Shown here one piece after another: positions 14,615-22,900 of a DNA stretch of 64,000 nt. The translations under genes and the position numbers were made by a program. Below the pieces are notes generated by a model, which searched no databases, had not been told where the DNA came from, and worked only from the letters and a program-made list of their open reading frames with translations. This stretch comes from Phycisphaerae bacterium. Its GTDB lineage: Bacteria > Planctomycetota > Phycisphaerae > UBA1845. The DNA is taken from contig JAJVHU010000058.1 in assembly GCA_022072505.1 (NCBI GenBank), forward strand, positions 1-64,000. Reading direction: 5' to 3'. Each line of letters begins with the position of its first letter. Position 1 is the stretch's first letter.

Positions 14615-15043
14615 ATGCTCCGGATTTCGATCGTCGTCGCGCTCGCCTCATGCTTAGGAATCATGCCTCCGCGCAGGTCTATCAGGCGTGGGTTCATCGC
14701 TACGCCGGGCCGCACGCCGGCACCGACGACCCGCCCGGTGGTCAAGGTGGATACGTCGCAGCGTCTGCAGCACACGATCAGCTTCACCGACGAGACCACG
14801 CCGACCAGCACCCGCAAGCCCGCCGGCGTCGTCGGCTGCGATATCTGGGTCAAGGTGGACGGCCCGCCGCCGACCGACGCCACGCAGCTCGTGTTCCTCG
14901 CGACCGACACGCGCACGCCGTACCTGGCCACGTTCGACGGCGCGGACGGGGGCAAACCCGCGCACTACATGCTCCGCTGGATCAACACCAAGGGCCAGCC
15001 GGGACCATGGAGCGAAACAGCGACGGCAACGATTGGGGCGTAG
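14615..15043 (+). CDS. C-terminal fragment of a planctomycete hypothetical family (chimeric start)
   Basis: Residues from about 30 onward (RTPAPTTRPVVKVDTSQRLQ to GPWSETATATIGA) match what I recall of the C-terminal half of a roughly 230-residue planctomycete family. Its body contains CDIWVKVDGPPPTDATQLVF and HYMLRWINTKGQPGPWSE and looks like a fibronectin-type beta sandwich; its function is not known. The usual N-terminal half is missing. The frame instead begins at an ATG (14615) with a good AGGAGG site and a hydrophobic start, MLRISIVVALASCLG, that could act as a signal peptide. The missing half appears 1.8 kb downstream at 16789. It may be a pseudogene or a new chimeric gene. Confidence 0.6.
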   Translation: MLRISIVVALASCLGIMPPRRSIRRGFIATPGRTPAPTTRPVVKVDTSQRLQHTISFTDETTPTSTRKPAGVVGCDIWVKVDGPPPTDATQLVFLATDTRTPYLATFDGADGGKPAHYMLRWINTKGQPGPWSETATATIGA

Positions 15044-15173
15044 GCACCGCGAGCCGATTGAGTTCAGTTATCCGCAGATGACGCAGAAGTCGCAGATGGG
15101 CGGAGCAGAAGTCGGAGGCGCGCCCGCGTGTGCGGATTGAATGCGAAGGTTTTTCTTCGGAGGGGGGAAGCGT

Positions 15174-16634
15174 ATGAGCACGAGAATGCAAGCGGGTTCA
15201 GCCAGTCCAGCCAGCGACAACGCAGGGTGGAGGTCGCCGCGGCGACCCCCGGCAGGCCCGGCCGTCCGCGTGTCCGCTGCAGCAGCCCTTCTTGGGGTTG
15301 CCATCGTCGCGTTGGCCGGGCCTCAGCGCGCGTCCGCGCAGGATTGCCTTCTTTGGGAGGAGAAGAAACCAGTTTTTTTCCCCCCGTCGCCGCGTTCGGA
15401 GCACGCCATGGCCTACGACAGTGCCCGCGGCGTCACCGTCCTGTTCGGGGGATTCTACGACCGGTACGGCCACAGAGATGGTGAGACCTGGGAATGGGAC
15501 GGGAGCGAGTGGACGCTTGAGGCCACCACGGGTCCATCGCCGCGTGCCGAGCACGCCCTGGCCTACGACAGCGCTCGCGGCGTCACCGTCCTATTCGGGG
15601 GATGGGCCCCTTACGAGTACTACGTGGATACCTGGGAGTGGGACGGGGTGGAGTGGACGCTGCGCGCCACCACGGGCCCCCCGCGTATTGACCCCGCCAT
15701 GGCCTACGACAGCGCCCGCGGCGTCACCGTCCTGTTCGGCGGCCGGTATCGCGGGCAACCCTACGGCGACACCTGGGAATGGGATGGGGCGGCGTGGACG
15801 CTCCGCGCCACCGATGGCCCCTCGCCGCGTTACGATCACGCCCTGGCCTACGACAGCGCCCGCGGCGTCACCGTTCTGTTCGGTGGATACGACGGGGAGT
15901 ACGACGGCGAGACCTGGGAATGGGACGGGGCGGCGTGGACGCTGCGCGCCGACACGGGCCTGTCGCCGCGTTACCTGCATGCCATGGCCTACGACAGCGC
16001 CCGCGGCGTCACCGTGCTGTTCGGGGGACGCTATTATGACGGCTCGCACCACTATTACCGCGATACTTGGGAATGGGACGGGGCGGCGTGGACGCAGCAG
16101 TTCCCCGACCTGAGTCCGTCCCCACGTCAAGACCACGCCATGGCCTATGACAGCGCCCGCGGTGTCACCGTGCTGTTCGGGGGGGCGGCAACCGACTTCG
16201 AGACGTGGGAATACTCTCGCGACTGCAATTGCAACGGCGTACCAGATCATGAAGACATTGGGAACGGGACTTCCGCCGACTGCAACGACAACGCCATTCC
16301 GGATGAATGCGACATTGAGGACGGAACTTCCCAGGACGGGAACAGCAACGGCGTCCCTGACGAATGCGACTGTGCCCAGATCATCCGCCTCAACGTGAAG
16401 TCCAGAGGGAACCGTGGGCAGTGCAAGATTCCGGCGAAGGTGGTGACGACGCTGCCAGAAGGAACGGAAGTGAACATTTGTTTCGAGGGCGATACGGAGT
16501 GCGGCTGCCAGACGGTGACGATCAACGACCGAGGTCGCGCCAAGGCGTCGTGCATCACGTTGACCAAGGGCGACCATCGCGTTTGCATTCAGGAGTGCCC
16601 CGACCTGTGCCGCACGGTAACCTGTCAGCCGTAA
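15174..16634 (+). CDS. Secreted kelch-like beta-propeller protein with calcium-loop repeats and shared C-terminal module
   Basis: This is a predicted exported protein of 486 residues. Residues 1-57 contain a long basic N-region and the hydrophobic stretch AAAALLGVAIVALAGPQRASAQ. Six repeats of 47-52 residues follow, each with MAYDSARGVTVLFGG and DTWEWDGxxWTLRA, which should close as a six-bladed kelch-type propeller. Then come DCNCNGVPDHEDIGNGTSADCN-type calcium loops (about 350-410) and a final 80-residue module with paired cysteines ending CRTVTCQP. The start at 15174 is chosen because GGAGGGGGG precedes it; a start at 15141 is possible. The propeller repeats are almost identical even at third codon positions, which suggests recent amplification or gene conversion. 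Confidence 0.85.
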   Translation: MSTRMQAGSASPASDNAGWRSPRRPPAGPAVRVSAAAALLGVAIVALAGPQRASAQDCLLWEEKKPVFFPPSPRSEHAMAYDSARGVTVLFGGFYDRYGHRDGETWEWDGSEWTLEATTGPSPRAEHALAYDSARGVTVLFGGWAPYEYYVDTWEWDGVEWTLRATTGPPRIDPAMAYDSARGVTVLFGGRYRGQPYGDTWEWDGAAWTLRATDGPSPRYDHALAYDSARGVTVLFGGYDGEYDGETWEWDGAAWTLRADTGLSPRYLHAMAYDSARGVTVLFGGRYYDGSHHYYRDTWEWDGAAWTQQFPDLSPSPRQDHAMAYDSARGVTVLFGGAATDFETWEYSRDCNCNGVPDHEDIGNGTSADCNDNAIPDECDIEDGTSQDGNSNGVPDECDCAQIIRLNVKSRGNRGQCKIPAKVVTTLPEGTEVNICFEGDTECGCQTVTINDRGRAKASCITLTKGDHRVCIQECPDLCRTVTCQP

Positions 16635-16660
16635 GCACGGCAGGCACGGAGAGGAAAATC

Positions 16661-16728
16661 ATCCGCAGAGGACACAGAGAGCACAGGAGAACCCCTTTCC
16701 TCTGCGTCAATCTGCGTCCTCTGCGGAT
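16661..16728. repeat. Fold-back repeat after the kelch-like gene
   Basis: ATCCGCAGAGGACACAGAG (16661-16679) pairs with the tract ending CTGCGTCCTCTGCGGAT (16712-16728), with extra CTCTGCGTC units between. It starts 27 bases past the stop at 16634 and may act as a terminator or transcript-stabilising hairpin. A shorter related tract (ATCCGCAGATGACGCAGAAG) lies at about 15070-15089. Confidence 0.6.
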
Positions 16729-16788
16729 TTACTTCTTCCTCCCGGTTTCGTGCGGGCTTGCAACTGAGCATGAGAACAGAAATCCGCC

Positions 16789-17007
16789 ATGCCATCCTAC
16801 CTCCCCGCTTCTGATCCCGACTTCGACGCCTGGCAGGCGAACTTCATGTCCTACGCCAACAGCCACCTGGCGGCGCTGGGGCTGACCCCGGGCGACCTGC
16901 TGTCCGCCAACTCGCTGGCCCTGGCGTGGACCGGGCGCTTCACCGCCAACCTCGCGGCGCGGGCTGCGGCGCGACGGCGGAGGAGCCGTATTCGTGTCCG
17001 TGACTGA
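16789..17007 (+). pseudogene. N-terminal fragment of the same planctomycete family as 14615-15043
   Basis: The 72-residue frame reads MPSYLPASDPDFDAWQANFM, then SYANSHLAALGLTPGDLLS and AWTGRFTANLAARAAA. I recall this as the typical start of the planctomycete family whose C-terminal half is found at 14615-15043. After residue 60 it degenerates into Arg-rich codons and stops, exactly where a 22-base dispersed repeat (17010) begins. It is most likely a truncated copy; the break coincides with the repeat. Confidence 0.65.
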
Positions 17008-17480
17008 CAGGGCCGCGACCGTAAGGGAGCGAACCGTGCGGGCGAGATGGCGGGTTCAAACTTCACGGACGACGCTCGTAAGGCGAGCCGCCCGGGAGAC
17101 TGGAACAGGCTTGAAGGTGTGATTCCGCGACGGACGGTTGGAAGGTGCGCTTCGACGACGCGAGGTCGGGAAGGTTCGATTCCGCAACGCGAGGTCGGAA
17201 GGTTCGATTCCGCAACGCGAGGTCGGGAAGGTTCGCTTGCTTACGCGCGGCTCTGTTCAGAGCGGTCCGTGACGAACAGAGCGGTCATCCGTGCTCAATG
17301 ATCGTCGCAAGGGCAAGGCAACGTTGAAGGGACTGCCCTCCGGCGACGGCGGCGGCGTGGACGGTGGGGCGAGGAGGACCGGCGGGCGATGAAAAACCAC
17401 CCCCGCGAAGCGTCGGGGGTTATCGCTCGACCGGTCCTCCCTGATGAGACGCGATCTTTGCCTCGCCGTCGAAGCTCCGA
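17008..17480. repeat. Repeat tract with 28-29-bp tandem array
   Basis: The core GGGCCGCGACCGTAAGGGAG lies at 17010-17029. From 17113 to about 17255, five units start at 17113, 17141, 17170, 17198 and 17227, with consensus GAAGGTTCGATTCCGCAACG plus CGAGGTCGG. The last unit turns into TTGCTTACGCGCGGCTCTG, which is the dispersed core in reverse complement, so the array probably grew from that core. The rest up to the asnA stop has no gene. Confidence 0.75.
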
Positions 17481-18620
17481 TCAGCATTCCAGGACGTGGA
17501 TGTTCTTCCTCCGGCAGATGTCTTTCAGCTCGCGCGGCCAGACCGTCGTGCTCACCTCCCCGAGATGGGCCTTGCGCAGCAGGAGCATGAACGTCCGCGA
17601 CTGCCCGATCCCGCCGCCGATGGACAGCGGAATCTGCCCCTTCAGGATCGCCTGGTGATAGGGCAGCTTGAGGAAATCCGTCTGACCGGACATCTCAAGC
17701 TGCTTCCGGAGGGTTTCGGCGGTGACCCGGATGCCCATCGAGGTCAGCTCGTGCCGACGCCGCGTCACGGGATTCCACACCAGGATGTCGCCGTTAAGAC
17801 CGTGCATCGGGCGGCCGGACGCGCTGCGCGTCGGCGTCACCCAGTCGTCGTAGTCCGCCGCCCGCATCTCGTGCGGGAACCCGTCCGCCAGCGGGTAGCC
17901 GATGCCGTAAATGAAGACGGCCGGATGATCCTGAAGGATCGCCGTCTCGCGCGCCTTGCGCGGCAGGTCGGGAAAACGTTCGAGGATCTCCTCCGCGTGC
18001 AGGAACGTCAGTTTCCGCGGCAACGCCGGGAAGCGATCGTCCTTAAGTTGCGGAAAGACCTGCATGACCTTCCGCTCCGCGCCGCGAAGCACGTCCCAGA
18101 TCGCCTCGACCGTCTCGGTCAGATACGTCAGCGTGCGCTGGTCGGTCGTGATGACCCGCTCCCAGTCCCACTGATCCACGTAGGCGCTGTGGTCATGATC
18201 GAGGAAGTAGTCCTTGCGCACCGCGCGCATGTCGGTGAGGATGCCTTCGCCGACGGCGCAATCGAAATACTTCAGCGCCATGCGTTTCCACTTCGTCGCG
18301 GCCTGCACCACCTGGGCCTGGATCGGCGCCTCGAGACCCAGCCCGCACCGGAATCCGACGGGGGTCCGCGAGCCGTCCCGGTCGAGATAGTCGTTGACAC
18401 CGCTCTCCTCGCTGACGATCAGCGGAACCGTGACCCGGAAGAGATGGAGCGACTTGCCCAGGTGCTCCTCGATGTAGTCTTTGACGACGAAGATCGCCTT
18501 CTGCGTTTCCTTGGGCGTCAGGAGGGAGGCGTAATCCTTCGGCAGAATCTTTTCGACCTCGGGGTAGGTGCTGATCCCCGGACCGGCGAGATCCGCCCTC
18601 TTGTCTGCGACGGCAAGCAT
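17481..18620 (-). CDS. asnA: Aspartate--ammonia ligase
   Basis: AsnA makes asparagine from aspartate, ammonia and ATP through an aspartyl-AMP intermediate; it is related to class II aminoacyl-tRNA synthetases. The 379-residue protein has KETQKAIFVVKDYIEEHLGK, LHLFRVTVPLIVSEESGVNDYLD, the AsnA motif VGFRCGLGLEAPIQAQVVQAATKWKR-like region, VDQWDWERV, and the C-terminal SIGGGIGQSRTFMLLLRKAH with the class-II arginine. It is somewhat longer than the E. coli enzyme (330). The ATG at 18620 is fixed by GGCGGAGGA just upstream; the frame stays open far beyond, but only through repeats. It stands alone between repeat tracts. Confidence 0.95.
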   Translation of the reverse strand: MLAVADKRADLAGPGISTYPEVEKILPKDYASLLTPKETQKAIFVVKDYIEEHLGKSLHLFRVTVPLIVSEESGVNDYLDRDGSRTPVGFRCGLGLEAPIQAQVVQAATKWKRMALKYFDCAVGEGILTDMRAVRKDYFLDHDHSAYVDQWDWERVITTDQRTLTYLTETVEAIWDVLRGAERKVMQVFPQLKDDRFPALPRKLTFLHAEEILERFPDLPRKARETAILQDHPAVFIYGIGYPLADGFPHEMRAADYDDWVTPTRSASGRPMHGLNGDILVWNPVTRRRHELTSMGIRVTAETLRKQLEMSGQTDFLKLPYHQAILKGQIPLSIGGGIGQSRTFMLLLRKAHLGEVSTTVWPRELKDICRRKNIHVLEC

Positions 18621-19348
18621 GATGAGTCCTCCGCCAAGCTGGTTCAGCCGCCGGCGGCGCGCCCGTTGCGAATGCGAGCGACTCCTCGAAGCTCGCCCGG
18701 CGGGCGCGCGCCTCTCCGCCCTCGCGCGGACGATCCGCGCAGGCCGGCGACGGCTCAGGGGAAGAAGCCTGCAAGCGTCGTGCCAAGGTCGTAAGGGCGC
18801 CTTGATCAGGAACGGCGAGAATGCCCGCAGCAAAACGGGGCTCCTGAGTCTCCATCCGGCTCCGGTTGCGGGGTGTTGGAATCGCATGAACTGACGATCC
18901 GGCGCGATCCTGTGGCGCGTCCAGCGGCGCAATCCGGCGCAATCCGGCGCGATCCTGGGGGGAGAGGGCGGCGGGAGGTGGGTCGTCTCTGAGTTTGCAC
19001 GTCCGAGCCGCGCCCGTAAGGAAGCGAACGTTGCCGCATCGGATTGCGGGTTAACCTGCCTGGGGCGTTCCCGCCAGGGATGATCGGGAGGTTCGCTTGC
19101 TGACGCGCGCGACTCCGAACCGAGCCGCGACCGCAAGGGAGCGAGAGATTCCGGGCTTTCATGCGGGTTTGAGACCGCGTGTGAGGGTTCGGGGTTCAGA
19201 AGCCGGAGGTTGAGCGGCGTGAAAAATCAGGCGCGCCTCCCAAAAATCCTCCTGAGTCTCCACTTGGCTCCGGTGAAACGATGTCTGTCCCTTCAAAAAC
19301 GAGCCCCGCTCGGTGTTGAAGCCGCGACGTGCAACGCCCCCCGCCGCG
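18621..19348. repeat. Repeat-rich intergenic tract upstream of asnA
   Basis: No gene is supported in these 728 bases. Copies of the TCCTGAGTCTCCA arm of the fold-back family start at 18842 and 19249. The core GAGCCGCGCCCGTAAGG and its variant lie at 19005 and 19122. A GGCGCAATCC unit is repeated near 18920-18955. A reverse-oriented core (GGTTCGCTTGCTGACGCG) lies near 19090. The asnA promoter must lie in or near 18640-18800 but is not obvious. Confidence 0.65.
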
Positions 19349-22300
19349 TCAGCCTCCGACGGACCGCGCGTCCTCGACTCGCGCGCGCAGGTCCGCCGGA
19401 ATCTCCGCCCCGCGTTCCGCGGCGCGTTCGAGCGTCGCCTTCGCCTCATCCGGCCGGTTCAGGAGAAGTTGCGCCTCCGCCAGCAAGAGAAGGGCCGGCG
19501 CGTTATCGGAGTGCGCTTCGACCGCCACCAGCGCATACAACCGCGCCTCGCGCGCCTTCTGATGGCGCTCCGAACCGTCCTCCAGCGCCTTCGCCTCGGT
19601 CAGCAGCGCCTCCGCGCTTGCCCGGAAGAGCGCCGCCTCCGGCGCATCCGACCGAATGCGCGCGAGGAGAGCCTCGTTCTCGATCACATCGCGGACCTCG
19701 AGCACGTACGAGAGCGGCGCGACGCCCAGCGCCCGGATCGCCAGCGCGAAATACACCTTGCGGTCGTCCTCGTACCAGTCCATCACGCGATAGCCGTCCT
19801 GCACGTCGATGATCCGCCGCACCTCCGCGCCGCGCGATCGATCCCGAAGCAGCGCGCCGGCCCAGTCCTCCGGCAGCGAGGCGCTGCGGAACAGCACCTC
19901 GTAAAAATCCATGTCCGAGGGCTTCCAGTAATTCCGCACGGCGGCGTAGTTGAGGTAGTTGCGGTTGTCGGTGTTCGGCGCAAGTTCGCCGAAGACGCCG
20001 ATCGCCGCGCCGAGATCGCGCCCGCGCAGGTCCGCCGCCTTAAAAAGATACGTCCCCCAGAAGTCGGCCTCGGAGCGGATTTCCAGACCGTCAAGCTGCG
20101 CCTTGATCGCAGGCACGCGCATCAGCTCGGCGACTCGGGCCGTGGCGTCATGCGGTTCCTTGCAGGCGATGAAGAAGTAGTCGTCCCGGGACGGCGACGC
20201 CCACACCGTGGTGTGCTCGAACACCGCGTCCACCGTCTGAAGCACCCGGAAGAACTCGCGCGGCGACAGGGAGTACGCATGCAACCACTGACACAGGATT
20301 CCGCCCGGTTTCAGGCGGGCGCGGCACCCTTGAAAATGCTCTCGCGTGAAAAGGTACGACACCCCCGCCATCCAGGGGTTGGACGGCTCGGAGATGATCA
20401 CGTCGTAGACGTCGTCGGTCAGAGCGAGATGATTCCTTCCGTCGGCGACGATCGTGCGCGTCCGCGGATCGTCCAGCCCCCGGCCGTTGATGTGATCGAA
20501 AGGACCGGGCGACCCGTCGGGCGGACGGATCGCCTTCAGGACCGAGTGCGACAGCTCGATCAGGTCGACGCGGTCGATCGGATAGCACAGGGACGCGCCC
20601 AGCGTCCCGCCCCCGCCCAGCCCGATCAGCGCCACGTCCCTCGCGTGCCCGTGCAGGAGCAGCGGGAGGTGCCCTGAGAACCACTGCGTGCCCATGTCGA
20701 ACGTGTCGCTGGCGTCGGGTTTCCCGTCGACGATCAGCGCCGTGTTGGGACGCGCCCCGGGCGTCCGCGACGGCTCGCGCACGACCGCGACCGTTCCGTA
20801 TGCCCCCTGATGATGATACACGAGCGCCGGCGGGTCGGTGATCTTCGTCAGCAGGAAGGGACCGAAAAGAAACGTATGCCGGTCCCACGGCACGGCGAAC
20901 ACCAGGTAACACAGCCCCGCGCCCCCGCCGAAGGCGCAGACCACCGGGCGGAACGATCCCGGAGGCGTCCGCCACGCCAGCGCCGCGGCGATCAACCCCA
21001 CCGTGGCGTAGGCGCCCGCCGCGACGTGAAGCAGACCCTGAACCTCGAGTCGATCCAGCAGCCACAACCCCCCCGCCGCCGAGCCGAGCATCGCGCCGAC
21101 CGTGTTCATCGCGTAGACCGCGCCCGTCGTCCGGGCGGTCCCGCCGGGCCGCGACTGCGCGTAGGCTTCACACGCCAGCGGCAGCGTCATGCCCAGAGCG
21201 ATCGTCGGCAGCGCGAAAAGCCCGAGCGTCGCCAGTCCGCCGACGGTGAAGATCCAGCCCGCCGAGACCTTCTGATCCACGACGAGGTAGTGCAGCAGCT
21301 CCGCCGTGTCCGAAGGCGACCGGCCCAGCGGCAGCATCACCGCCCAACTCAGCGCCGCCGTCATCAGGCAGGCATACGCCCAGGGTTGCGCGGCGGCGCT
21401 CCAGCGCTTCATCAGCCACGACGCGAAGGTCGCCCCCACCGCCAACCCGATCAGGAAGACCGCCACGATCGTGCTGAACGCGTACGTCGAACTGCCCAGA
21501 TTGAACGCGATGATCCGCGTCCACCCGATCTGGTTCAGCATGCCCGCAGCGCCGGTCAGCCCCGCGCCGATCGCAATCCAGCGCCCGTGAGCCTCCCGTG
21601 GCATGCCGGCCTCCGCCCGAAGTCCGGTCCGAGATCCGGAAAAGTGCGCGGGCGACTCCGGATCGACGGGCGAAAGATCCAGCGGGTTGTAACCCGTCGT
21701 GGCAACCGCCGTGACCGGCGCTCGCCCCGCCTGCATCGCCTCGCGCCCGATCCACAGCGCGAGCAGCGCCGCGGCGACGTTCAGCCCCGCCGCCGTCAAA
21801 TTCGTCCCCGCCAGACCGAGCCCTTCGCCGAGCACGAACCCGCCCGCGAGAACGCCGATCACCGCGCCGACCGTGTTGATCGCATAAAGACGCCCGACGA
21901 CCTCCCCCAGGCGATCCCCCTCGCGACGAAGCGCCACCGCCATCACCGGCAGGGTCGCGCCCATCAACATCGTCGGCACGAGCAGGACCGCCACCGCCAG
22001 CCCGAACCGCACCAACGTCACCGGCCAGAACGCCGCATCCGTCGCGGCGTACACCGCCCGCAGAGGGTACGCCAGCAGCGCCAGAACCGTCGGAATGAAA
22101 AGACCGCAAGCGGCAATGCCCAGCTCGAGATAGGCGTAAGCCGCCCAGGGACGGCTGAGCAGATCGCCCCGACGCCCGGCAAGGTAGCTCCCCAGCGCCA
22201 GCCCGCCCATGAAAGCCGTGAGCACCGCGGCGTGACTGTAAACATCCAGCCCCAGCAGCAGGGCGAAGCGCTGCGCCCAGTATATTTCGTAAAGCAAGCC

Positions 22301-22351
22301 GGCGGCGCCGGACAGGAAAAAGCAAAGATAAAGCAGTCGTTGTTGAGGCAT
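19349..22351 (-). CDS. Multi-pass membrane / spermidine synthase-like fusion protein
   Basis: From the ATG at 22351 the protein has exactly 1000 residues. The N-terminal part has two homologous membrane halves, each with the GRLYAINTVGAVIGVLAGG / GAVYAMNTVGAMLGSAAGG motif typical of PotE-free fused spermidine synthases, giving about a dozen helices. The cytosolic domain is spermidine-synthase-like: LIGLGGGGTLGASLCYP (nucleotide loop), VDLIELSHSVLKAIR, and DVIISEPSNPWMAGVSYLFT, where the usual catalytic aspartate is glutamate, as in many of these fusions. The last 110 residues look like TPR helices (APALLLLAEAQLLLNRPDEA). True polyamine synthesis is therefore uncertain. The frame extends upstream to 22750, but only through repeats. 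Confidence 0.85.
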   Translation of the reverse strand: MPQQRLLYLCFFLSGAAGLLYEIYWAQRFALLLGLDVYSHAAVLTAFMGGLALGSYLAGRRGDLLSRPWAAYAYLELGIAACGLFIPTVLALLAYPLRAVYAATDAAFWPVTLVRFGLAVAVLLVPTMLMGATLPVMAVALRREGDRLGEVVGRLYAINTVGAVIGVLAGGFVLGEGLGLAGTNLTAAGLNVAAALLALWIGREAMQAGRAPVTAVATTGYNPLDLSPVDPESPAHFSGSRTGLRAEAGMPREAHGRWIAIGAGLTGAAGMLNQIGWTRIIAFNLGSSTYAFSTIVAVFLIGLAVGATFASWLMKRWSAAAQPWAYACLMTAALSWAVMLPLGRSPSDTAELLHYLVVDQKVSAGWIFTVGGLATLGLFALPTIALGMTLPLACEAYAQSRPGGTARTTGAVYAMNTVGAMLGSAAGGLWLLDRLEVQGLLHVAAGAYATVGLIAAALAWRTPPGSFRPVVCAFGGGAGLCYLVFAVPWDRHTFLFGPFLLTKITDPPALVYHHQGAYGTVAVVREPSRTPGARPNTALIVDGKPDASDTFDMGTQWFSGHLPLLLHGHARDVALIGLGGGGTLGASLCYPIDRVDLIELSHSVLKAIRPPDGSPGPFDHINGRGLDDPRTRTIVADGRNHLALTDDVYDVIISEPSNPWMAGVSYLFTREHFQGCRARLKPGGILCQWLHAYSLSPREFFRVLQTVDAVFEHTTVWASPSRDDYFFIACKEPHDATARVAELMRVPAIKAQLDGLEIRSEADFWGTYLFKAADLRGRDLGAAIGVFGELAPNTDNRNYLNYAAVRNYWKPSDMDFYEVLFRSASLPEDWAGALLRDRSRGAEVRRIIDVQDGYRVMDWYEDDRKVYFALAIRALGVAPLSYVLEVRDVIENEALLARIRSDAPEAALFRASAEALLTEAKALEDGSERHQKAREARLYALVAVEAHSDNAPALLLLAEAQLLLNRPDEAKATLERAAERGAEIPADLRARVEDARSVGG

Positions 22352-22900
22352 TGCGAGTCGCTCGCGCCGTGTACCCTGACGACCTGCCGCGACCCGCCGG
22401 TTGGCGGCAGGTGCGCGGGTGCAGTCTAGGCGGGCAGCCCCCTCCCGGCAACGCCCGAGTCCGTTCACGCCACCTGAGTCTCCAACGGACTCCGGTTGTG
22501 GCATGCCCCCGAGCGTCATTCGAGGATCCTCCGAGCGCCATCCGAGCGCCGTAGCCCCGGAAGGGGCGCCGGACAACAGCCCCGCACGCCAGTGCTGGGA
22601 AGCCGTCGCGGAGGCTCCGAAAGTCCCGGAGGGACGACAGAAGTTCGAGCGGAAGGAACAGCGTCGCGCCGCCGATCGCTGACCTGCCCCCAATCTGTGG
22701 TTCGAGCGCGCCAAACAGGAGGCGGGACTGGGGGCGTTCGAGGTGCGCACCTATCGTAGTCTCTTAAGACATTGGTTCTGCTCACGACTGACGATGTACT
22801 TCCTGGCCGCTCAGACCTGGCGGCTTCGGGGGAAAAAATCCGCGGATCACACTGGAGCAGGGGACGGAGGCGACTCTCATTCCGGCGGGGACACCCGGCG
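22352..22900. repeat. Repeat tract between the membrane fusion gene and malQ
   Basis: From 22472 the fold-back arm ACCTGAGTCTCCAACGGACT begins. The following 220 bases are a reverse-oriented copy of the module at 29802-30081, including the palindrome CCAGTGCTGG and CGCCGTAGCCCCGGAAGGGG-type sequence. No gene is visible. The promoters of both divergent neighbours should lie here. Confidence 0.65.

Noticed and set aside
18621..19136. N-terminal extension of asnA to 551 codons
   Set aside because: The extension is made of repeat arms and core copies. The family start and ribosome-binding site are at 18620.
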